The notes below the pieces were generated by a model. The model was given only the letters and a program-made list of their open reading frames with translations. It was not told the DNA's origin and did not search any database. From contig JAHQIW010000907.1 of NCBI GenBank assembly GCA_019055375.1, forward strand, positions 1 through 64,000: a DNA stretch of 64,000 nt, read 5' to 3'. This DNA is from Parelaphostrongylus tenuis. Taxonomy: Eukaryota; Nematoda; Chromadorea; Rhabditida; Metastrongylidae. A program made the translations under genes and the position numbers. Shown here in pieces: positions 50,837 through 62,117 of this stretch; the first letter of the stretch is position 1; each line of letters opens with the position of its first letter.

Positions 50837-51315
50837 CTGCACAGCCCAATTGAAGTACTTTAGATAGCAGTGTGGTAAACTACTGGAGTTAAATATGCAT
50901 GTTTCAAGTAGAGAATCGAAAGACATTCCACAGAAGAATGGGGACGATTTCACTAAAAAGAACTGTAAGTGATTTCAAACATATGCTGATATCGATGTAA
51001 TTGAAGCGAAATTGTTTGTCTGAATCAAGATTTATTATTCTACACGCGTCGTCCTCCACATCTACTGTGTGGATCCCGGCGCTTTTACATCCGACCCGAT
51101 TAATCGTATGAAACATCAACGCAGGCTTGCAAACTTTGCTTGAGCTACATCCTTTAGTAGCGAATGTTTTTGAATCTTGACAGAAATATTCAGGACAGAA
51201 CTTTTCAGTTATCAATTCCATTTCATGACAGGATGTAGTAATGATCCCATCATAGTTTATCAGCACGGATAGCGGAACATAATAGTTGCAGAGGTCGCAA
51301 TGGTATTTTTTCAGA
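50837..51315 (-). CDS. Cysteine-rich two-exon segment, unrecognised
   Basis: Two blocks join in phase across a short intron: 51315-51044 and 50952-50837 (acceptor TTCTTTTTAG, donor CAG|GTGCTC). The first encodes about 90 residues with roughly nine cysteines, opening KKYHCDLCNYYVPLSV and continuing through EKFCPEYFCQDSKTFATKGC. It has no transmembrane helix. The second is about 38 residues with three further cysteines. It reads towards the POT1-like exons at 49812 and could be the 5' part of the same transcription unit or the end of a separate secreted or zinc-binding protein. The phase of its last visible donor does not match the next recognised exon directly, so at least one exon is missing if they are one gene. 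A mariner relic lies just upstream. Confidence 0.4.
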
Positions 51316-51329
51316 CTAGATCTTGTTTA

Positions 51330-51990
51330 TCCTGCTTCTAATAACTTCTTATGTCGCGCAAAAAGTTCGTGCCGTTTTGAAATTTCAATGTGATTTTTAC
51401 AATACCTTATTTCGAACAAAAGACAAAAACTTGTAATCGTATTATTCTCCATCAACCTCAATAACTTCCAGCCACTTTTCGAGTAAGAGATCGATGTCTC
51501 GATTGTAGAACTCGACGATTTTGGAACTGAAGAAGTTGATGATGTCAATTTCCGATTCGAATTCGTCTTTGACGTCTTTGAATTCTTGTTACACAAATTG
51601 TGTTATCGATCGGGAAACGTTATAGTCTCTGGGCGCCAAATGAGGGCTGTATGGTAAATGTTCCAGAGTCTCCCAGCAGAACTCTTCCTTTAGCAACTTC
51701 GTTATCAGCTTGGCAGTGTGAGGGCGCGCACTGTCCTGGAGAGATGACTTGTTCGCGGTAGCGCAGATGGCGGTGAACACGGTTCATGAGTAGCAAGTGA
51801 ATTTGTTCCTGAGCCAGCTCCATCTCAAAGCAAGTATTGGCAAGATGTAAATCAAAATGTTAGGCGAAAAATGCTCAATTAAACGATACCAAAATCGATA
51901 CCACAAAAAAGTTCGAAAATTTAAAGCGCACACAAGCAAGATTAAGATATACGAACATCAGTTATCACTGTACTATAGATAACTTCGAAA
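51330..51990 (-). mobile_element. Mariner relic with internal deletion
   Basis: The start codon context and first residues (MELAQEQIHLLLMNR) join directly to the catalytic middle (QDSARPHTAKLITKLLKEEF, LPYSPHLAPRDYN), so the DNA-binding half is missing. A frameshift follows, then the C-terminus (FFSSKIVEFYNRDIDLLLEK, WLEVIEVDGE stop). HPPYSPDLAPSDY-type sequence identifies mariner transposase. Non-functional. Confidence 0.75.
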
Positions 51991-51999
51991 ACCACAATG

Positions 52000-52860
52000 T
52001 GCCAGACTCATCAAGAGTTACCGTGTTAGGAGGCATAACGCTTCCAAGCAACGCGCGTTCAGTATTACATTTAGGTCCAAATTTTGCTCTCAGTCAACTC
52101 ATTACCAAATCTACTCTGCCCAACATCACTTGTAGTTTACATGAGCTACAAAACCAACTTCGTTATAGGGCTAGGCTGGACAGGGCAGGTTTTGAACCAA
52201 AAAGAAGGACACTACCACCAATTTCCTTTCTATGAGCTTTCTTTTAACAAGAACAACCAAATGGCAAAATTGACCCTACTTTTCGCTCGTTTTTGGACGA
52301 AGTCTTCCAAATACTTAATCACTTTCGGCATAAAAATTCAAGCTCAAACTTCACCTAAGAACAGAAATGGGATTTACAACTTGTTAGGGGGTGTAGTCAT
52401 ACCTGCTCGGTTGGATGTTGAAATAATAGAAAACATATTCAGGATGTTTCCTTCTACCAACCATCCTCCGAAAAGGAGTCCAACAAACAACACCGAAAAC
52501 TCAATAAAGAATGGGTCAATGTGGCTACGGGTCTAGAAAATTCACTCATCACTCGACTTAAAAACAATCATCCGTTTCATATTTACTCACCAAAACCCAC
52601 AAGCTAACCTCAACTGATGACCTTGCCTCAAGCGACCTATCAACACTCAAGGTCAGACCTATCATCAGTTGCATAGGTGGGATCAACAGATAGAATATCC
52701 TGGTTTTTGAATCTCATTCTAAATCAACTCCTTAGTTCAACCCGACCCACTTACCTAACACAAAAATCTTCGTGGACCACCTACGATGCAGGCAGCTAAA
52801 CAACTCACATGTAATGGAGTCGTTTGATGGCAGCTCACTTTATAACAACAAACAATATAC
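52000..52860 (+). mobile_element. Penelope-like element, 5' fragment
   Basis: Encodes the PLE N-terminus (LGPNFALSQLITKST, LHELQNQLRYRARLDRAGFE) and, after frameshifts, the RT entry (KVRPIIS-type sequence followed by STDRISWFLNLILNQLLSS and an MESFD block). It stops at an AT-microsatellite at 52866, before the catalytic motif. Confidence 0.7.
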
Positions 52861-52865
52861 GTGAG

Positions 52866-52985
52866 TATACATGTACATATATATATATATATATATATAT
52901 TATGCATATGTATACTTATATGCATTTACTTATATATACACATATATATGTATATATAATGTATATGTAGACATACATATAAGAT
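52866..52985 (+). repeat. (TA)n microsatellite
   Basis: Interrupted TA run between the PLE fragment and the mariner 5' end. Confidence 0.9.
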
Positions 52986-53150
52986 AGGTTGTCTAGAAAG
53001 CTTGCGCCGCTTTGGTTTTCGAAAAGATTTCTGCAACGAAGTTGCATGGCTTTGGTACCGATCCATTGCTAATTTTCTGGTGAACATTTTGGCATACAAC
53101 TTGCCTATACTTGCTTTAAGATGAAGCTGTCTTAGATTGCTTTAAAAGGA
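52985..53150 (+). mobile_element. Mariner 5' end fragment
   Basis: Terminal sequence AGGTTGTCTAGAAAGCTTGC, then the leader with TTGCCTATACTTGCTTTAAG, similar to 55890-56000 but clearly diverged from it. It stops where the RTE relic begins. Confidence 0.5.
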
Positions 53151-53189
53151 ACGAAAACCAGAAAGACCGACATTTGTCAGCTGAACAAC

Positions 53190-55885
53190 GGCACGCTCGT
53201 ATTCCGCGGAGAAAAAAGCCATGAGGGAATGTCGGAGGCGTAGGCTTTGTCGTTCACCCGTCCATCACCAATCTCGTCGACTCGTACAAAATCCGTCTCC
53301 CTCGCACAGCCATCCTTTGACTTTAACTAAAGCGCATAGGATAATCACTGCTATCAACTGTTACTCACGAACAGATGCAGCCAACGAACACGAACTGAAT
53401 GCGTTCTACCATCAGTTGGAGGAAATTATCCTCAATGATAAGGCATGCTGCAAATTCGTTGTCGCAGATTCCAATGCCAGTTTAGGAATGGCTAACGAGA
53501 GCGAATACAAAATTGGAAAATTTGGATTAGGAGAAAGAAATGAAAATGGAAACCGCTTCGCTAGATTCTTGTCTACGGCACGTCTCTCCTACGGAAACCC
53601 ACTTTTCCACAACAATTACACTGCCGCTGGACATGGGAGTCACTTAAAGGCACGGTGCATGCGGAATTCAACCATATACCTACAGACAGAAGGTGGTGCC
53701 TGCTCGACACAACTGTGGTCTCATTAATCTGTACTGGGTCCGATCACTGCCTTCTTCAGAACGATTTAGCCGTAAGATGGAAAAAATTCATGTTATCGCT
53801 CAAGAATAAGTCGTCAAGTCGTTTATGACGAGAAATTCTAGATGAGAATTTTATCCAACCATGACTGTCAGATTAAGGATGATCCGATCGAAGGACTCAA
53901 AAGTTTCGCCAAGTTGGCTTCAGTTACTCAATCCAGAAGAGCCAGTCGCATCTCCTCCACCACGGAGTTGTTGCTTGAAAAGCGAAGGAAGCTGAAGCTT
54001 GATTTAATACAACACATTTGGCGTGAAAGATATCAATTGCCAGCTTTAGAAGAGTTTTGCAAGAGGATCCACATCGGTACTGGCAGAAGAAACTGTTAGA
54101 AGCAGCACAAGAAAAATTTATTCTGAAGAAGAAGCGTTGGAATCTATGTGATTATAGTGTTCCGCTGTCAGCGTTGATAATCGAATATGGTATCACGAAA
54201 ACTTCCCGCCATAATGGAATTGATGACGGAAAAAATATGCACCAATCTTTTCCGTTCGACCACCCCGTCTCGGACCTCGTAATCCCCACTGGAAAAAAAT
54301 CGACCAGGATTCTGCTCTCTGAAGTCCAAGTCGCTATAGAAAGCATGAAAAAAGCACAGCTCCAGAATCAGATAGTTTCTGCGAGGCGGTGGCTATAATT
54401 AACATGTTCTTCTCGCGGCACATATGACATTTTACATGAAAGAGGGAAAAATCAGAGACCAGTGGAGGATGTCGAGCAAAGTCATCATCCGTAGAAAAAG
54501 TTCACCGAAAGGATCTTCGTAACTACCGATCAACTTGCTTGCTGAGCACACTTTGCAAGCTTTTTACAAAGATCGTTCATCTGCGCATATCAAGAACTTT
54601 GAATGAGGCACAAGCAGTTGACCAAGCAGGAATTCGACACGGATTTTACTGCATGGACCACATCCAAGCCGTGTCAATGGTCATAGATCTATGTCGGAAA
54701 TATCACCTGCTCTTAATCCTAACTTTTATCAACTATGAAAATCATTTGATAGCGTCGCGACAAACGTAGTCCCGTCAACGCTTGTCGATCAAGGAGTGGT
54801 TCCGTCCTACATAAGAACCCATGAGACTGCTATCGTAAATGCATCACAAAAATACAGCTCTTTCAACGAACTCTGATCAGTACGATTGGAAAGGGCGTTC
54901 AACAAGGCGATACGATATCGACAAAGCTGTTTACCGTCGTACTGTAATAGATAATGAAATCGCTTGATTGGGACGAGAAGGGCATACGCATTTATGAAAG
55001 ACTCCTATCACACCTTCGTCTTGCGGATGACATCATCATATTCTCAAAAAGCACTAGTGAAGCAGAGACGATCTCAAGGAACTCAATGAAGAGGGAAAGA
55101 TGATAGGAGAACGCATGAACTACATGAGTACCCGGTTCATACAAAACCAATGGTGCAATGATGAACATATCAAACTGGATGGTTCTCCGATTACGGAGAT
55201 CACCTCGCATGTGTACCTTGGTAGTTCACTGAATATAGAAAACAAAATAAAGGAGGAACTTGAAAGAAAAAGAAGAGCAGCGTGGGCCGTATTCAGGTTT
55301 CTCAAAGAAGTCATCGACCAGATAACGGACCCTAAGCTACGCGCTAACCTTTTCGAAGTACTCCTCCAAGGGCTCTCCCATGCTGCAGGCGCGGGAGCTG
55401 ATACGTCGACCAAGTCAAGACTACTGCTAATGACTCACAGAGCGCTTGAACGATGTCTTCCCGGAATTTCTAGGCACTCACAACACCTAGCCGGCATGTG
55501 CAGCTCAGATCTCCGTAAACTATCACATCTGCGCGACCCGGAAAGATGCATTAATAGCGGAACACAGATGGGCCGGCCATATAGTAAGAAGATTAGACGA
55601 CAGATGGGCGAAACGAACTGTAGAGTGGACCATACGAGAACACACCCAGCCCTGAGGATGGCCACCTACACGCTGGGCGGACGTATTCACTAAGAGAATT
55701 AATCAGCTGTATACACATCACTTGCATTCGTATCTGCCCATATTCTCCAGATCACGGTATGAAACTCGCGCCAGCTGCTATGCCCAAATCAAACGACCAT
55801 CATGGACGACATTCGTGAGAAGAGACAATGGAAAATGTGCTCGAATTCCCACAATTCGTGAAGACGGACCGTCTAAGTATCCAAG
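53190..55885 (+). mobile_element. RTE-type non-LTR retrotransposon, decayed
   Basis: A LINE relic carries both expected domains. The apurinic-type endonuclease (about 53190-53770) shows GGVGFVVHPS, ITAINCYSRTDAANEHELNA, a metal-site region FVVADSNASLG and the C-terminal TGSDHCLL motif. The reverse transcriptase (about 54480-55350) shows the QAGIRHGFYCMDHI block and LRLADDIIIFS, where the usual F of FADD is L. The 3' part (to about 55885) has the expected Arg/Pro/Trp-rich tail (HLHAGRTYSL region). At least six frameshifts or stops break the reading frame, so it is dead. It is flanked on both sides by mariner 5' sequence. Similar RTE elements are abundant in strongylid genomes. Confidence 0.85.
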
Positions 55886-55889
55886 TAAG

Positions 55890-56330
55890 TAAATTATGTG
55901 ATTTCTGCAATGAAATTGCATGATTTTGGTATCAATCAGTTGTGCATTCTCTCGTGATCATTTTGGTTTACAGCTTGCCTATACCTGCTTTAAGATGAGC
56001 TGTCTTGGGAACTAATTCGCTTGCTAATCATGCACGAATGGTGCGTAAGTGAAACTGCTAGTGAAGTGGCACGCAAAATGTAATGGAACTTGTAGCGATG
56101 TTACATTTGCAAAAAGGACGGCTAGGAAGTGGGTAACTAAATTCAGAGCTAAAGAGAACAGTATGGAGAATCAGCCGCGCTCTAGCCGTCCACAGGAAGC
56201 TAATCGTTAAGCTGTGCTTGAGATGGTCAAAAGATTCCTCAATGAGATGTCTAATGCTAGCCGAAGAATTCGATTGTTGCTTCAAGACCGCAAATCCAAA
56301 CCGGCAGAGTTCTACAGTTGAGGCACCAAC
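55890..56330 (+). mobile_element. Mariner relic, 5' part
   Basis: The leader TTGCCTATACCTGCTTTAAG precedes a start with one base missing, then ELSWELIRLLIMHEWCVSET and, after stops, FAKRTARKWVTKFRAKENSM and NQPRSSRPQE. Same family as the relics at 35, 51 and 53 kb. Confidence 0.65.
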
Positions 56331-56754
56331 TCTTACCCGAAAAGTGGCAGGAAGATATCGAGGTAAATGAAAATACTTTGATTATTAGTTCTGTTTTTTG
56401 TTCGGAACAAAGTGATGGAAAAGTGGCACTATTAAATCAAAACAGCACGAACTTTTTACACTCATCATGTTTCATACGTAGCGCGCACCTTTTTCGCCTT
56501 TCGCTCAGACTTTCATTCATCATTCTACAGCTTAAGCATAGGCGATTTCGACATTGTGATTACATTCTGGGATTGTCTTTTAACTGCGCTGTGCAGTGAA
56601 ATTTGAATTGCGTTTCACAGTCGACGCGCTTTCTTGTTGGCAAAGATGTATCACTGGGATTTTCCTCACATTCGCAAAAAAAAAAAATGGCACCGAGGCG
56701 GCTAGGACCTATGGGTAGCCTTTAACCAGACATTTGGAACTTATCTGATAACCT

Positions 56755-57320
56755 AAATGTATATGATTCTGAAGCTAAGTTTGGTTTTAGAAAAGGTCCT
56801 TATACAGCGCTGGAAAAGCGACAGAAGATTACGGTTCACACTCATAGGCTTAGGCTTGGTTGCAAATTTATATGGCGATACAAAATGAAAATATAAACCT
56901 GAGTCCATAAAGCGATAGAATGAAGCTTTTCCTACAATACTAATATGGAGAAATCTATAAAACTTCGAAAGGGTAAAAAAATTCCCCAAATAGCGAAATT
57001 GTAGACGACAATGCGCGCCGAGTGTGAAACTCAACTTTATTTTTGCTGCTACAGCGCAGTAAAAGGCTTTTCAAGTAATAAGCATAATATGGGAATCGCA
57101 GAGATTTAAGCTATCGAATATTTACTGGAGGTATGAGAAAAGCATATGTCATTTCCTCAAGAGGTTGAAAAATGCATGACGATAACAGAATTCTGATCGC
57201 CGCTAAACGTGATCTTATTTTCGCTGTTACAGCTCTCAAAGAAGTCTTTCAAATTCAAGTATACTATTTGAATCACTGATAGTTGAGCTAACAAGTGAAT
57301 GGTGTAGGTATGAGCAAAAA
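56755..57320 (+). repeat. Fold-back family 2 copy
   Basis: Left arm AAAAGGTCCTTATACAGCGC and TTCACACTC; right arm GAGTGTGAAACTCAAC, GCTGCTACAGCGCAGTAAAA. Ends with the family's GAGATTTAAGCTATCGAATA block, followed by a second partial unit. Confidence 0.6.
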
Positions 57321-57639
57321 AGGAGTTAGGTCTTCTCGTAGGATTAAAACCTATGACAGATTTATACCGAAAGTTAAATAGATTACGCTAACACTACTAA
57401 TAAAAGTTACAGTGACCTATGTAGCTAATAGGCATATCTACAACGACTTGTGATGGTTTAAAAGAGAATGAACTAAGAAATTCCTAAAAGAAGTCATCTA
57501 ATTACCCAGCACACCCACATACAAATGTAGCAACTAAAAATCCGACTATCTCTAAACCTCAGCATGACTGAAGAAATCCAAAACGATTCACGAACTGTCT
57601 TTTTCTTTATTTAAAACTTGTACGAGGTTATTAAATTCT

Positions 57640-58930
57640 TCTTTTTCGCAAAACTCGATGGCTAACGTTTCGGCGACAAGGCCTTCGTCAGAGCCTAGAC
57701 GTATAATCATACCTTATCTGATTACTCGGTTAATATTTCGCAGCCATCAAATCCAATAGAAGAGAATTCAACAGTCTACTCATTCTGAAAAACCCCACCT
57801 TTCTTAGTTTTTGTGAGCGGTCACTGGTCTAGTGTGACACGATTTACAAAATAAACCACACTCAGACTAACAGAGGAATCTGAAATAATGCGCCATATCA
57901 CTTGCTATGTTTAGGCATTCCCCCTCCTATTCATTTCCGATCGTCTGCGGTTTATCCAAAAGCCTCAAGAGTTTTCGCGTTGATGTCTTTAATTCTTGTC
58001 CCAGGATTTCCACTACCACATCAAAGTCCGTATTGTCATATTTTTCCACTCTGTGTGCCCCTAAAGGCTTACTCGTTTTGCTGTTGCCTTTCCCATCTAA
58101 GTGTTCACTGATGCGGAGTTAGAGTGGTCTTCCTATTTTGCCGATATGTTCTTCACCGCATATTGTGCACGAGATCAGGTATTTTGTTCCCCAACTCATG
58201 CAATGTCCTTCTCTACCATCAGGGTATACTTTACAGTTGTCAGTCTTACACAAGCGGTCCGATCCAACTGGCGACGTAAGTTATTAGGAGGGACGGACTT
58301 CTGTGATTTTTACGAAATTTTCCAGACAATTGTTTCTTGAAGACTTGTTTATGATTGCGCTTATTTCATTCGTTATAGAAGGTAGTTTCAAAAATATCTT
58401 CCCGTCTAGCTTGAAACAACATCGTCCTAGTTATTAATGTTATGGGGCATAACAAACCCTATCGACCTAACTTCAGGCTGCTCTTTCGTAGCCATTTGAA
58501 ATGTATCTTTCGTGCTTAACGTAGTTACTGTTCTCTCTCCCCACTGCCCGTACAAACATTTGTAGCCGTTCGGTGCATGTCCCGAAGGAGCGCTCTCTTC
58601 GCTTGTGAGGGGTGGGAAGAAAGGTAGTGCACTAATATGTTTTTATGACTTGGTTTGCCATGCCATTTTGTTATGTAGCCACTTCTAACAAGGTAAATTT
58701 GAACGTTCAAAAATGGAAGCCAGTTCTCCTTAGGTTTTTCCCGTGTAAACTTGATGTGCTGTGATTGTCTGTTCAGAAGATCGAAACATATGTCTGCCTT
58801 CTCCTGTGTCGAGCAGATGATAAGACTATCATCTGTGTATCGACAGTAGAGTAATGGACCAAGACTAAGAACTGGAGCTTCCACTTTAGACATACAAGCA
58901 ATAGTAACTGTTAGAAATGAGTACCAGCTT
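57640..58930 (-). mobile_element. Penelope-like element, 5'-truncated, head to head with the next copy
   Basis: Minus-strand copy reading 58930 to 57640. It holds the RT core with CRYTDDSLIICSTQE, then ENWLPFLNVQIYLVRSGYIT, KWHGKPSHKNILVHYLSSHP, the nuclease region CGEEHIGKIGRPL and LRISEHLDGKG, and a terminal hammerhead-like motif (57668-57691). It is cut inside the RT domain at the junction with the plus copy near 58930. The 188-codon frame 58525-59091 is the longest uncorrupted PLE piece in the window. Confidence 0.8.
57660..57700 (-). ncRNA. Hammerhead-like motif, minus copy
   Basis: Reverse complement reads CTGACGA, a GGC...GCC stem and GAAACGTTAGCCAT. It is the inverted partner of the motif at 61106-61145. 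A third, decayed copy is at 46137-46160. Confidence 0.45.
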
Positions 58931-61165
58931 TTCACCTGCTCTACCCATTTCCGAAACAATGATGCGCAGTATTGCATGGAATTTACACGAAGTCCACGAC
59001 CAACTGCGTTATAAAGCGAATGTAGAAAGACTAGGTTTGGAACAACAATACCGCCACCTCCTTTTACAAAACGTTTTTCAGACAACAACAACCTGATATT
59101 GAAGTTGACTCAATTTTCCGTTTATTTTCAGACGAAGTTCTCCGTATACCAAATAGGTATCGTTCATTTCATAATAATTCCACGAGCGAAAACAGGGTAC
59201 ACGCCAGATTCGGAAGCTAATAAACATTAAGAGAATTCGGTTATTTATTAGCGATAAAGGTGGGGAACTTGTAGTTATTCCTTGTCAATTGCATGTTGAA
59301 ATAACAGAGAAACATCTTCAGGATGTTACCGTTTATTAGCTATCCACTGAGGAGGAATATAATACACAATACCGAAAATCAAACAAAGAATGGATCAAAA
59401 CGACAAGGGCAGGTGGTGTACAACAATCGATAATCCGTCAACCTAAGAACGATTTACCAACTTGTCTCGTCCTATACACACTCATCAAAACACATAAACT
59501 TACCTATAATGATCTACCGTCTACCGATCCTTCAACATTCGAAACTGGACCGATCATTAGCTGTGTAGGCGGACCGACGGATAGGGTAACACGGCTCTCG
59601 AGCGTCATTTTGTCACAGTTTTTGAAATTTATACCAGCCCATCTACCTAAGACCAAAATTTTCCTAGAACACCTAAATCGTGCACAGCCAAATCACACGT
59701 ATGTAATGGAATCGTTCCATGTTACTGCTCTTTACACGAACGTATCAAATGACGCCGCACTACAAGCAATTCAAGATTGCTGGTAGAAAATGAATTGAGA
59801 ATAGATATATACGGAATATCAATTCAACAACCCATGACTCTTTAGCGGAAGTGCCTGAGTTGTTCAATCTTTAGGTAGTCCGGAAAATATTTTGCACGAA
59901 TTAGAGGGCTGGGCAATGGGGCAACGATTGGGACCAAGCCTTGCCATTGCTTTTTTTTTGTCTACAGTGGAAGCTCCGGTTCTCAGTCATGGTCCATTAT
60001 TCTTCTCTCGATACACAGATGATTGTCTCATCATCTGCTCGACACAGGAGCAGGTATGTTTGGATCTTTTGAACATACAGTCGGAGCATATTAAGTTTAC
60101 AGAGGGAAAACCTAAGGAGAACTGACTTCCATTTTTGAACGTTCAAATTCACCTTTCTGAAAGTGGCTACATAATACCTTTCTTCCCACCCCTCACACAC
60201 GAAGAGAGCGCTCGTTCGGAACATGTACCGAACGGCTATAAGTGTTTGAACGGGGGTGAGGAGAGAGAACAGTCAGTACGTTTGGCACGAAAGATAGCCA
60301 TTTTAAATGGCTACGAAAGAGCAGCCACTGAAGTTAGGCCGATAAGGAGAGTATGCCAAATACATTTATAACGAGAACGATGTTGTTTCAAACCTAGATG
60401 GGAAGATACTTTTGTAACTACGCTTTCAAACGAATGAAAAAGGGTAGTTATAAGAAGGTGTTTGAGAAACAGTGGTCTTGAAAACTCCGTGAAAATCATA
60501 GAAATCCCTCCTAATAACTTACATCGCCAATTGGTTCGGACCGCTTGTACGACCGTTTGTGTAGGACTGACAACTGTAAATGTATGCTCTACTGGTAGAG
60601 GAGATTGTATGAATTCGGTACAATATACCTGATCTCGTGCACAACGCGATGAAGAACATATTGGCGAAACAGGAAGACCACTTTGGATCGCATCAAAGAA
60701 CACTTAGATGGGAAAGACAACAGAAAAACACGTAAGCCTTTAGGGGCACAAAGAGTGGAAAAACACATGAAAATAGGATTTTGACGTGGGTAGTGGAAAT
60801 CCCGGGGCTATAATCAAAAACATGAAAGAGAAAACCTTTGAGGCTTTGGATAAACCGCAAACGACCGAAATAAATATTAGGGGAATGCCTAAACATAACA
60901 AGTGATCTACCACCTTATCTAAGATTCAACTTCTAGTCTGAGTATGATTTATTTTGCAAATCGTGTCACACTAGACCAATGACCGCCCACAAAAACTAAG
61001 AAAGGTGGAATTTTTCAGAATGAGTAATCAGTTGATTTCTGTTCTACTGGATTTTTGATGTCAGCAAAATATTAACCGAGTAATCGGACATGGTATGAAT
61101 TATGCGCCTAGGCTCTGATGAAGGCGTTGCCGCCGAAACGTTAGCCATCAAGTTTTGAGGAAAAG
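58930..61165 (+). mobile_element. Penelope-like element (PLE), decayed, nearly full length
   Basis: N-terminal block (HDQLRYKANVERLGLEQQYR, then DEVLRIPNRYRSF), the middle GPIISCVGGPTDR and MESFHVTALYTNVS, the reverse-transcriptase core with RYTDDCLIICSTQE at about 60010, and PKENWLPFLNVQ. After it comes the GIY-YIG endonuclease end (HIGETGRPLWI near 60660) and a terminal non-coding part with a hammerhead-like motif (61115-61138). Many frameshifts and stops are present. PLEs encode RT plus a GIY-YIG nuclease; that combination is diagnostic. Confidence 0.85.
61106..61145 (+). ncRNA. Hammerhead-like motif at PLE 3' end
   Basis: CTGATGA (61115-61121), then a GGCG...CGCC stem, then GAAAC (61135-61139), the conserved core order of a hammerhead ribozyme. 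PLEs are known to carry minimal type I hammerheads in their terminal repeats. One extra A before the stem and a very short third stem leave activity unproven. Confidence 0.5.
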
Positions 61166-61841
61166 AAGGAAATACAAATGTAGCATCAATCATCGCTATC
61201 CACCAAAAGACGAACGATTGGATGAAAACACGCGATCGAGCCAAAAGCTTTAGAAGACATTGTACAACTCAGTGGTATGACCTCTCATGTCTCTACACCG
61301 ACTTCTAAGCATAGAAAAAAAGTACATCACTTACGCTTTCATCATATAAGAGAGCACTATAATGATACCATATATTTATCATCACAATATCACATCTACT
61401 CGAAGAATCGATAGTCGTTTTAATTATTTTTTTATTCTTATAATTGTTGATACACTAACTGCCAAGTTTAAGGGATGTTCTGTGGAAAAGTTAGCTACTT
61501 TATTTCAAGATGCTTCAAACGATAAGTACGCTTTATCCTTCGATGACTCACTGATGTCACCAAAAATAGTGAGAACTACCACATCCATCAGATCGAGATT
61601 GCATGCTTCACTATACCCAACTATACAATAAACTTCCAACAATGGTTCTCCCCAATAAAATAAGGAACAATTCAAAACGATAACAATGTAGTAAAATCAT
61701 AGAAAAATAAACTAAAAATATGTTTCTGTAGTTTAGATAACCAATCTCACAAGCAGCCTCACAAAGGCCAAGCAATCTCACACAATGTCGTGGCCAAAAA
61801 TGTTAGCGTTATCTCCACAGTTATTGTATTAAAAAAAAAAA

Positions 61842-62027
61842 CTAGCGACGTAAGTCCACTAACACTTTAGATAGCCGTGACACCATGATTTTGAGGAAAG
61901 TCACCACTGTAATAGTAAGCGAAATGAAAACACCTATACATTGTCCAATAACTATGGCAAGGCCAACTTCAGGACTCAGCCAGTGAGCTCTTATCAGGAT
62001 GACACGCGGAATGTGATCAACGACCAA
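61842..62027 (-). CDS. Possible membrane-protein exon downstream of ogt-1
   Basis: An open frame of about 60 codons ends in a stop at 61842. It carries one strong hydrophobic segment (VGLAIVIGQCIGVFISLTIT) followed by KIMVSRLSKVL. It lies on the same strand, about 90 bases after the ogt-1 stop. An in-frame TGA just upstream, with no AG acceptor between it and the open frame, leaves the 5' end unexplained, so this may be a broken gene. The layout (a Trp, a short loop, then a last membrane helix and a short basic tail) is loosely like the C-terminus of a four-pass protein such as a tetraspanin. The diagnostic Cys residues are not visible, so no family is claimed. Confidence 0.25.
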   Translation of the reverse strand: MVVDHIPRVILIRAHWLSPEVGLAIVIGQCIGVFISLTITVVTFLKIMVSRLSKVLVDLRR

Positions 62028-62117
62028 GCGTCATTTAGTCGAGAGTGATCTCAGTACAGCAATATACAAGGGTGATTTGGTCAATAAAGACCTCAGAACA
62101 CCACTCTCCTTCACAGG

